Below, one piece after another: positions 6,289 through 12,301 of a stretch of 12,691 nucleotides of DNA. The stretch lies in assembly GCA_044432805.1 (NCBI GenBank), contig JAWXUI010000031.1:1-12691 (forward strand), given 5' to 3'. Each line of letters begins with the position of its first letter. Position 1 is the stretch's first letter. Source of the DNA: CAYJEO01 sp044432805 (GTDB taxonomy: Bacteria > Bacillota_I > Bacilli_A > RF39 > UBA660). The translations under genes were made by a program, and so were the position numbers. The notes below the pieces were generated by a model. That model made no database searches, was not told the origin of the DNA, and saw nothing but the letters and a program-made list of their open reading frames with translations.

Positions 6289-6936
6289 ATGAAACAAGAA
6301 TTAAAATTTATTTTTTTAGCAGTTATAGCTTTAATAGGGTCATATGCAATATATGAATTAACATATGAAGAACAAAATATTTATACAAATGATGAAATTA
6401 CTTTTAGCAATGAATACTCAGATGCAAATATAATGGATAATAATAATGTTATTTATACTTCATATGAAGAAGTATTTGAATTATTAGAAAGTGATGAATC
6501 ATTTATTTTATACTTAGGTTCTCCAGAATGCCCTTGGTGTAGAAAAGCTTTACCTATATTTGTTGAAGCATTAAATGATTATAATGGAGAATCATTTTAT
6601 TATATGGATATAATGAGTGATAGAGATACTCTAGTCTTAACTGATGGCAATATTGTTACAGAAAAAGAAGGAACTGATGATTATCATTTGTTAGTTGAAT
6701 ACTTATATGATTTATTGCCAACTTATTCTGGTTTAGAAGATGATTCAATTAAGAGAATATATCTTCCGACTTTTGTATTCGTAAGTAATGGCGAAATTAC
6801 AATTCATCAAAGTACTGTTGACAGTGATGAAAGTTCTCAAGATGCTTTATCAGAAGAACAAATAACAGAATTAAAAAATATATTTTACGATCATTTTGAT
6901 ATAGTATTTCCTAATATGTGTGATGAAGGATGTTAA
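6289..6936 (+). CDS. Membrane-anchored thioredoxin-like protein, CPWC motif
   Basis: A 215-residue protein with an N-terminal hydrophobic segment (about 6-22) after a short basic start, so probably an uncleaved anchor with the rest outside the cytoplasm; no lipobox Cys is seen. An acidic linker (25-57) leads to a thioredoxin fold: strand FILYLG (72-77), active site SPECPWC (Cys81, Cys84), and a Pro160-Thr161 turn at the cis-Pro position followed by FVFVSNGEI. Between them is an insert of about 30 residues. CPWC with a preceding SPE resembles the thioredoxin-like proteins of Gram-positive bacteriocin loci (PedC type). The protein ends in MCDEGC, a second Cys pair (211, 215). ATG 6289 is preferred over GTG 6280 because AGGTGG (6278-6283) overlaps the latter. 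It has its own promoter and terminator. A disulfide reductase or oxidase role is inferred. Confidence 0.82.
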   Translation: MKQELKFIFLAVIALIGSYAIYELTYEEQNIYTNDEITFSNEYSDANIMDNNNVIYTSYEEVFELLESDESFILYLGSPECPWCRKALPIFVEALNDYNGESFYYMDIMSDRDTLVLTDGNIVTEKEGTDDYHLLVEYLYDLLPTYSGLEDDSIKRIYLPTFVFVSNGEITIHQSTVDSDESSQDALSEEQITELKNIFYDHFDIVFPNMCDEGC

Positions 6937-6957
6937 AACTACTTTTGTAGTTTTTTT
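6935..6957 (+). terminator. Intrinsic terminator of the thioredoxin-like gene
   Basis: AAAACTAC (6935-6942) pairs perfectly with GTAGTTTT (6947-6954) around a TTTT loop, followed by three more T. The stem begins within the TAA stop codon (6934-6936). Confidence 0.9.
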
Positions 6958-6959
6958 AT

Positions 6960-6988
6960 TTGCTATTTAGTTAATTTGAGAATATAAT
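6960..6988 (+). promoter_or_regulatory. Sigma-A promoter of the double CHC2 gene
   Basis: TTGCTA (6960-6965), 17 bases, TATAAT (6983-6988). The -10 is perfect and the -35 matches 4 of 6. A start near 6995 gives a leader of about 15 bases with GGAGG at 7000-7004. It directly follows a terminator, so the gene appears to be its own unit. Confidence 0.75.
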
Positions 6989-7009
6989 AAATTATTAACG
7001 GAGGTAGTT

Positions 7010-8395
7010 ATGATGGAACAAAATAAAATATTAGTACAGAAATATAATAGTCAATTATATTATCTTATAAATAAAAAAATAAATATACTAGGAATAGTGA
7101 ATGCTTTTTATTTAAGTAATCAGTTTATTCCAAGAAGTAAAGACCATATTCCTAAAATAAAACCAAGAGTAGATGGGAAGTTAATCTCTGATACCTGTTT
7201 TTTCCATATACCATCTGCCAATAATGGGGTAAAAATATACATTGAATCAGGAATTTATATATGTCACGGATGTGGAGAAGAGCTTAATTCTATTTCTCTT
7301 GTATCAAGACTTTTTGACATTACTATGGATCAAGCATTAGAAACACTAGCGGCATTTACAGGTGATTTTGATTTAAACGCATTAAATGAAGAACAAAGAA
7401 AAATTTTTGATATTTTAGTGACCCATTATGAGTCACATTATGAGTTGTTAGATGAATTAGAAGAAAATGAAAGAAGACATAATAAATTAATTAAACAACG
7501 AGCTTCAAGTTTAGAAAGATTAGCTTATAAAGAACTTAAAAATATAGAATTTAAAGAGCAACTAGATATAAATTATATAAATAAAGTATTAAGTACTGAT
7601 TATAAAGAAAAAGAATATCAAAGAAAGCCTGGATATAAAAAAGATGAAAATACTAAATTTACTTATGCAAATTGGGATTCCAAACATTTTGATACCTATG
7701 ATTTATTCACAAAGGAATTTATAACAGAAGTTGTTAGTAAAGTAGATATAATAAAACTAGCAAACGCAATTTATGGTTCTGATGTAGAAGTTAGACAATT
7801 AAGTTATTTCGCAACAGAATATAGTAAATGTGTATTGCATGATGAAAGTATAAGTCAGTATTTTGTCACTGCTAATTCAAAAGATAATCTATATCATTGT
7901 AATATTTGCGATGCTACATTAAATAGTTTTGAATTATTAAATAAAAAAATACAATTGTCACAATTTGATATTTCGACTAATGAAAGGGAGCATACATTAA
8001 ATATATTTTTAATGTTATGTGTAATTTTAGGCATAGTTGATATTAATGTCTTAGATAAACGTTATCAAGAAATATATATAAAATTAGAAATCGATAGATA
8101 TTTTAATAATTCGATTGACACAAAATTAATGGAAAAAATAATAGAACTTTGTCTATTAAATATGTGTTATAGTGGTGAAGTTGATATTGATAATATAACT
8201 AGGGTTTATAAAGTAACTATAGAAGATGTTAAAAATATTGTAAAAGAATATAATTATTATTATAGGCCAAATATAATATTTAAAACTAAAGAAAGAGAAT
8301 TAGAAAATATTAATCATGGACAAGAAGAGTATTATGAATATCTATTAAGAAAACCAAAAATAAAAATAATAGATGAAGAAGATATGCCATTTTAA
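7010..8395 (+). CDS. Tandem CHC2 zinc-finger protein with SSB-like C-terminal tip
   Basis: A 461-residue cytoplasmic protein I cannot match to a named family. It has two zinc-binding modules of the CHC2 type found at the N terminus of DNA primase DnaG. Module 1 has Cys63-x2-His66 and Cys85-x2-Cys88 (YICHGCGE), followed by the helix ISLVSRLFDITMDQALETLA, which parallels the DnaG segment after its zinc ribbon. Module 2 starts with VDIIKLANAIYG and has Cys274-x2-His277 and Cys297-x2-Cys300 (YHCNICDA). A charged helical stretch (about 129-190) joins them. A helical C-terminal region with a possible HTH (391-416) follows. No TOPRIM or RNA polymerase domain is present, and the gene has a clean start, stop, promoter and terminator, so it is not a truncated dnaG. 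The last residues, DEEDMPF, resemble the SSB tip (DDDIPF). ATG 7010 or 7013 could be the start. Role inferred: ssDNA- or replisome-associated. Confidence 0.8.
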   Translation: MMEQNKILVQKYNSQLYYLINKKINILGIVNAFYLSNQFIPRSKDHIPKIKPRVDGKLISDTCFFHIPSANNGVKIYIESGIYICHGCGEELNSISLVSRLFDITMDQALETLAAFTGDFDLNALNEEQRKIFDILVTHYESHYELLDELEENERRHNKLIKQRASSLERLAYKELKNIEFKEQLDINYINKVLSTDYKEKEYQRKPGYKKDENTKFTYANWDSKHFDTYDLFTKEFITEVVSKVDIIKLANAIYGSDVEVRQLSYFATEYSKCVLHDESISQYFVTANSKDNLYHCNICDATLNSFELLNKKIQLSQFDISTNEREHTLNIFLMLCVILGIVDINVLDKRYQEIYIKLEIDRYFNNSIDTKLMEKIIELCLLNMCYSGEVDIDNITRVYKVTIEDVKNIVKEYNYYYRPNIIFKTKERELENINHGQEEYYEYLLRKPKIKIIDEEDMPF

Positions 8396-8419
8396 ACTAA
8401 AAGAAATTTTAGTTTTTTT
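8394..8419 (+). terminator. Intrinsic terminator of the double CHC2 gene
   Basis: AAACTAAAA (8394-8402) pairs perfectly with TTTTAGTTT (8407-8415) around a GAAA loop, followed by four T. The stem begins in the stop codon. Confidence 0.85.
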
Positions 8420-8447
8420 ATTTATTGTTCTACTTAATTTCAATACT

Positions 8448-8455
8448 CATATATT
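8448..8455 (+). promoter_or_regulatory. Possible sigma-E -10 element before spoIVA
   Basis: CATATATT matches 7 of 8 bases of the sigma-E -10 (CATACAHT) and would start transcription about 18 bases before the spoIVA start. No convincing -35 is seen at the right spacing. In B. subtilis spoIVA is sigma-E dependent, which supports the idea; the same octamer precedes spoVIF. Confidence 0.35.
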
Positions 8456-8480
8456 TTAGTGTATAAGAAAGTAGGTAAAA

Positions 8481-9956
8481 ATGGAAAAAATAGAAATTAT
8501 TAAAAGTATAACAGAGAGAACCGGTGGAGATTTATATTTAGGTGTTGTTGGAGCTGTAAGAACTGGAAAATCAACATTTATAAAAAAAGTAATTGAAACT
8601 TTAGTTGTTCCTAATATCGATGATGAATATGAGAAAAAAAGATGTCTAGATGAAATTCCTCAATCTGCTCAAGGAAAAATGATAATGACTACTGAACCAA
8701 AATTTGTGCCTTCTAATGCTGCTAAGATACAAATAGAAGAATTTTTTGCAAACATTAGATTAGTGGACTGTGTTGGATATATCATACCGGGGGCAAAAGG
8801 ATATGAAGATGACAATGGACCTAGAATGGTAAAAACACCTTGGTATGACGAAGAAATACCCTTTATAGAAGCTGCGGAAATAGGAACAGAAAAAGTAATA
8901 AAAGATCATAGTTCAATAGGTATAGTAATAACAACTGACGGATCTATTGGAGAACTAGATAGAAACAGTTATGAAGAAGCAGAAACCAGAGTAATAAATG
9001 AATTAAAAGAAATTGGAAAACCATTTATTGTAATAATGAATACTACACATCCAATGTTACCAGAAACAGAAAGATTATGTGAAAAATTAAAATTAACTCA
9101 TGATGTACCGGTTCTTGCACTTAGCATTGAAAATTTAACAGAAAGAGATATATATTCTATTTTAAAAGAAGCCCTTTATGAATTTCCGGTTGTTGAAGTA
9201 AATGTTAAAATGCCTGAATGGATTGCTTGTCTAGAAGCAAATAATTGGTTAAAAAAAATCTATATTGAAAAAATAAAAAATAGTGTTATAGAAGTTGATA
9301 AATTAAGAGATGTTGAAGATATAATGTCTCACTTTAATGAATGTGAACATATTTCATCATCTTATCTATCGGAAGTAAATACATCTTCTGGCGATATTAC
9401 AATTAATCTAGATGCACCTAGTAACTTATATAATGAAGTATTAAAAGACATAATAGGTGTTGATATAAATTCAAAAGCTTCATTGTTAAGCTTATTTCAA
9501 GATTATAATGAAGCAAAAAGTGAATATGACCAAATAAAAGATGCATTAAAAATGGTTAAAGCAACAGGTTATGGAGTCGCATCTCCTTCGATAAAAGATA
9601 TGAAATTAGACACTCCAGAAATAATAAAACAAGGAAGTAGGTACGGAGTAAAGTTAAAAGCGGTCGCGCCATCTATACATATGATAAGAGTAGATGTTGA
9701 ATCAACTTTTGAGCCAATTATAGGTTCTGAAATTCAAAGTAAAGAATTAATAAATTATTTAATGAAAGATTATGATAAAGATGCATTTTTAATATGGAAA
9801 AGTGAAATATTTGGAAGAAGTTTAGATGCTATAGTAAAAGAGGGAATACAAGCGAAATTATCTTTAATGCCGGATGCTATTCGTCTTAAATTGCAATCTA
9901 CTTTATGTAAATTAGTTAATAAAGGTTCTAGCAATTTATTCGCGATTGTATTATAA
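8481..9956 (+). CDS. spoIVA: Stage IV sporulation protein A, coat-basement ATPase
   Basis: A 491-residue protein aligning end to end with B. subtilis SpoIVA (492). SpoIVA is a mother-cell protein that hydrolyses ATP and polymerises on the forespore surface as the base layer of the spore coat, recruited by SpoVM. The N terminus (ERTGGDLYLGVVGAVRTGKS) holds the Walker A GAVRTGKS (24-31); the sensor threonines lie in MTTEP (Thr70, Thr71); the Walker B-like segment is RLVDCVGY (93-100). The middle contains GPRM..TPWY and VVEVNVKMPEW; the C-terminal domain has the conserved QGSRYGVKLKAVAPSIHMI and SIWxSxIFGRS-like IWKSEIFGRSLDAIVKEGIQAKL, ending in LFAIVL. The ribosome-binding site (GTAGGT, 8471-8476) is modest. 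It is followed after 7 bases by a phosphoesterase gene and then hbs, as hbs follows spoIVA in Bacillus. Strong evidence for endospore formation. Confidence 0.98.
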   Translation: MEKIEIIKSITERTGGDLYLGVVGAVRTGKSTFIKKVIETLVVPNIDDEYEKKRCLDEIPQSAQGKMIMTTEPKFVPSNAAKIQIEEFFANIRLVDCVGYIIPGAKGYEDDNGPRMVKTPWYDEEIPFIEAAEIGTEKVIKDHSSIGIVITTDGSIGELDRNSYEEAETRVINELKEIGKPFIVIMNTTHPMLPETERLCEKLKLTHDVPVLALSIENLTERDIYSILKEALYEFPVVEVNVKMPEWIACLEANNWLKKIYIEKIKNSVIEVDKLRDVEDIMSHFNECEHISSSYLSEVNTSSGDITINLDAPSNLYNEVLKDIIGVDINSKASLLSLFQDYNEAKSEYDQIKDALKMVKATGYGVASPSIKDMKLDTPEIIKQGSRYGVKLKAVAPSIHMIRVDVESTFEPIIGSEIQSKELINYLMKDYDKDAFLIWKSEIFGRSLDAIVKEGIQAKLSLMPDAIRLKLQSTLCKLVNKGSSNLFAIVL

Positions 9957-9963
9957 TTAATTT

Positions 9964-10797
9964 ATGAGAACATATATATCAAAATTTAATATAAAAAACA
10001 ATTTAGAAATAAATAAAACCATCTGTCATATATCGGATATTCATTTTTTTAACAATTATAATATAAAAAGATTTGAAATAATAAAAGAACAAATAAAAAA
10101 AATTAATCCTGATTTTATTTGCATAACTGGTGATTTAGTTGATAATAATATCATTGTTGAAAATGATTATATAAAACATTTATATAATTTTTTCTCTGAT
10201 TTAGGATTGATTGCTAAAGTATTAATTACCTTAGGTAATCATGATTTGGAAACATACAAAGACAAAAAAAGAGTTTATAAATATCCGTATAAATTTGTAA
10301 GAAATATAAGAAAGTTAGAAAATGTAACTTTATTAGAAAATGAAAAAAAAGTTTTTGATAATATTTGTTTTATTGGCTATAATCCCACTTATGAATATTA
10401 TGAAAAATTTGAATTTGATTTTGATTTATTAAAAAACAATTTTAATTTAGAAAAATTCAAACTAAATAAAAATAATTATAATATATTACTATTACATACA
10501 CCTATTGGGATAATGGCTTTTGAAAATAATATAGTGGATAACTTTAATTTAATATTGTGTGGACATACACATGGAGGTATGATTCCATCTTCATTTTTTG
10601 GGAATCGTGGATTATATTCTCCGAATAAATTAATATTGCCTCATGATATGCGAGGACATAAGAAAATAAGGCAAACTGACATAATTATTTGCAGTGGAAT
10701 TTATAAATTGCCAAAAACTTCAAAACTAGACAAATTAAACGATTTATATGCCATGGATATTAATGAAATTATGATAAAACCCTTGCAAAACAAGTAA
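9964..10797 (+). CDS. Calcineurin-like metallophosphoesterase
   Basis: A 277-residue protein of the YkuE/YaeI-like branch of calcineurin-type phosphoesterases, which use two metal ions to cleave phosphoesters. All signature blocks are present in order: SDIH (Asp25, His27), GDLVD (Asp57), GNHD (Asn92, His93), HTP (His178) and GHTHGG (His201, His203). The N terminus starts directly on the first strand with no signal peptide or membrane segment, unlike some YaeI/YkuE relatives, so it is probably cytoplasmic. The substrate is unknown; relatives act on nucleotides, UDP-diacylglucosamine or other phosphodiesters. The start has no recognisable ribosome-binding site and lies 7 bases after the spoIVA stop, so translation is probably coupled to spoIVA and the gene is likely expressed in the mother cell. 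No terminator is seen between them. Confidence 0.9.
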   Translation: MRTYISKFNIKNNLEINKTICHISDIHFFNNYNIKRFEIIKEQIKKINPDFICITGDLVDNNIIVENDYIKHLYNFFSDLGLIAKVLITLGNHDLETYKDKKRVYKYPYKFVRNIRKLENVTLLENEKKVFDNICFIGYNPTYEYYEKFEFDFDLLKNNFNLEKFKLNKNNYNILLLHTPIGIMAFENNIVDNFNLILCGHTHGGMIPSSFFGNRGLYSPNKLILPHDMRGHKKIRQTDIIICSGIYKLPKTSKLDKLNDLYAMDINEIMIKPLQNK

Positions 10798-10811
10798 ATA
10801 TTTGCTATCCT
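10783..10811 (+). promoter_or_regulatory. Candidate promoter of hbs
   Basis: TTGCAA (10783-10788), 17 bases, then TATCCT (10806-10811) preceded by TG at 10803-10804. Each hexamer matches 4 of 6, with the extended TGn in addition. The -35 lies in the last codons of the phosphoesterase. The predicted start, near 10818, falls at the first base of the inverted repeat that follows. Confidence 0.5.
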
Positions 10812-10817
10812 TATATT

Positions 10818-10840
10818 GTAAGCAAAATATAAAAGCTTAC
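10818..10840 (+). repeat. Inverted repeat in the hbs leader
   Basis: GTAAGC (10818-10823) and GCTTAC (10835-10840) are perfect inverted copies, extendable by one T-A pair (10817, 10841), around an 11-base A-rich gap. It ends five bases before the GGAGG ribosome-binding site (10846-10850) and has no T-run, so it is not a terminator. It may be a 5' stem-loop in the mRNA or an operator. Confidence 0.5.
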
Positions 10841-10856
10841 ATAGTGGAGGTTAATT

Positions 10857-11129
10857 ATGACAAAAACAGAATTAGTAAATTATATTGCAGAAGAAACAGG
10901 ATTAACAAAAGCTGATGCATCTCGTGCTTTAGAAGCAATGATGACAGGTGTTGTTAAAGGATTAAAAGAAGAAGGTAAAGTAACTTTAACAGGATTCGCT
11001 ACTTTTACTGCTAAACAAAAAGCAGCATCAGAAGCTCGTAATCCAAGAACTGGTGAAACAGTAAAAGTTCCTGCAAGAGTAGCAGCAACAATTAAAGCTG
11101 GTTCAAAATTAAAAGAAGCTTTAAACTAA
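10857..11129 (+). CDS. hbs: DNA-binding protein HU
   Basis: A 90-residue HU/IHF-family nucleoid protein that bends and compacts DNA as a dimer. The N-terminal helices (MTKTELVNYIAEETGLTKADA), the central GFATF turn and the beta-arm RNPRTGETVKVPA (with the intercalating Pro in RNP) are clear, and the end LKEALN is typical. Departures from the usual Bacillus form are Ala before RNP (often Gly), AKQKAASEA in the arm stem and ATIKAGSKL where most have P-x-F-K-x-G-K; the first base of the consensus NKTEL is Thr here. The gene has visibly more GCT/GCA codons and higher G+C than its neighbours, as expected of a highly expressed gene. A strong GGAGG precedes the ATG at six bases. It follows spoIVA and one inserted gene, close to the Bacillus order. 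Confidence 0.97.
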   Translation: MTKTELVNYIAEETGLTKADASRALEAMMTGVVKGLKEEGKVTLTGFATFTAKQKAASEARNPRTGETVKVPARVAATIKAGSKLKEALN

Positions 11130-11151
11130 GGACTAATTATAGTCTTTTTTT
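11128..11151 (+). terminator. Intrinsic terminator of hbs
   Basis: AAGGACTA (11128-11135) pairs with TAGTCTTT (11140-11147), with one G-U pair, around ATTA; T continues to 11151. The stem begins inside the TAA stop codon. Confidence 0.85.
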
Positions 11152-11171
11152 ATAGAAAAGAGTTGGTGTAA

Positions 11172-12236
11172 ATGTTAGAATCAGCCCTTAAAACATTAAA
11201 AATAATAGAAGATAATGGTTTTAAAGCATATATTGTAGGTGGATTTGCTAGAAATACATATATAAATAAAACAAGTATAGATGTAGATATATGTACTTCA
11301 GCAACACCAAAAGAATTAAAAAAAATATTTGATAATTTAATTATGTCTTCATTTAATTACGGTTCTTGCAAAGTAGTTGTTGATAATATAACAATAGATT
11401 TAACAACAATGCGTATTGAAAGTGATTATTTAGATAATAGAAGACCAAATAAAATTGAATATGTAACAGATTTATTAGTTGATTTAAAAAGAAGAGACTT
11501 TATAATGAATACATTAATAATAGATTCAAATAATCAATTTTTAGATTTTTTAAATGCTAGAGAAGATATTGATAATAAAATTATAAGATGTGTCGGCGAT
11601 GCAAATAAAAAAATAAAAGAAGATTCTCTTCGTATTTTAAGAGCAATCAGATTTGCAACCCAATTAGATTTTAATATTGATTTAGAATTAAAAAAAGCTA
11701 TTATAAAAAATAAAAATAGTTTAAAAAAATTATCTTATTATAGAAAAAAAGAAGAATTAGATAAAATTTTTACTAGCAAAAATGTTTTATATGGAGTCGC
11801 ACTCATAAAAGAATTAGAATTAGAAGATGTTTTAGAACTTAATTTTGATAATTTTAAAGTTACTACTTCAATTATAGGAATATGGGCACAAATAACAGAT
11901 AAATATGTCTTTAATAAAATAGAGACAACCCAAATATTAAAAATAAAAGAACTTTTAAAAAAAGAACTAAATATTTTAAATATATATAAATATGGTTTAT
12001 ATGTTTCTTCTGTTGTTGGTGAGATAAAGGGTATAAATAAAGAATATGTAGCTAAAATAGTAACTAATTTACCTATTAGAAAAAAAGAAGAGATTGATAT
12101 TACATATAATGATTTAAAAAAAATGAATATTGATTATAAAAAAACTTTGAAGTTGCTAGAAGAAAAAATAGTGCTAAATAAGCTCGAAAATAAAAAAGAA
12201 GAAATAATAAAATATCTAAATGAAGTAAAAGTTTAA
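11172..12236 (+). CDS. cca: CCA-adding tRNA nucleotidyltransferase
   Basis: A 354-residue class II nucleotidyltransferase that adds or repairs the CCA end of tRNA; as the Firmicutes-type single enzyme it is called Cca rather than poly(A) polymerase. The head domain shows IVGGFARN (21-28), the catalytic pair Asp37-x-Asp39 (IDVDICT), RRD (107-109), the template motif EDSLR (150-154) followed by ILRAIRFATQL, and a YRKKEELDKIF segment in the motif E position. The C-terminal body is helical, Lys-rich and shorter than in Bacillus (about 397). The usual GGxVRD reads GGFARN, with Asp replaced by Asn. The start has only a weak site (GGTG at 11165-11168, with AAAGAG further up). No HD domain is present. 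It lies between the hbs terminator and dnaD. Confidence 0.93.
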   Translation: MLESALKTLKIIEDNGFKAYIVGGFARNTYINKTSIDVDICTSATPKELKKIFDNLIMSSFNYGSCKVVVDNITIDLTTMRIESDYLDNRRPNKIEYVTDLLVDLKRRDFIMNTLIIDSNNQFLDFLNAREDIDNKIIRCVGDANKKIKEDSLRILRAIRFATQLDFNIDLELKKAIIKNKNSLKKLSYYRKKEELDKIFTSKNVLYGVALIKELELEDVLELNFDNFKVTTSIIGIWAQITDKYVFNKIETTQILKIKELLKKELNILNIYKYGLYVSSVVGEIKGINKEYVAKIVTNLPIRKKEEIDITYNDLKKMNIDYKKTLKLLEEKIVLNKLENKKEEIIKYLNEVKV

Positions 12237-12268
12237 GAAAAAAATAGTAAACTCTTTTACTTTTTTTT
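12223..12268 (+). terminator. Intrinsic terminator of cca, overlapping its last codons
   Basis: AAGTAAAAG (12223-12231) pairs with CTTTTACTT (12254-12262); alternatively, with a TC bulge (12253-12254), GTTTA (12231-12235) also pairs with TAAAC (12248-12252). T continues to 12268. The whole left arm is coding sequence of cca. Confidence 0.75.
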
Positions 12269-12276
12269 TAAATGGT

Positions 12277-12282
12277 TTATAA
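12277..12282 (+). promoter_or_regulatory. Candidate -10 box for dnaD
   Basis: TATAAT lies 19 bases before the dnaD start. No good -35 is seen, and the -35 position would overlap the cca terminator. A start near 12289 would leave a leader of about 13 bases with GAGGTGA. Confidence 0.4.
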
Positions 12283-12301
12283 TAATTTAATGAGGTGACT
12301 T

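Noticed and set aside
7010..8395. Double CHC2 gene as a broken dnaG
   Set aside because: There are two zinc modules, a clean start and stop, an SSB-like end, and no remnant of TOPRIM or helicase-binding domains on either side.
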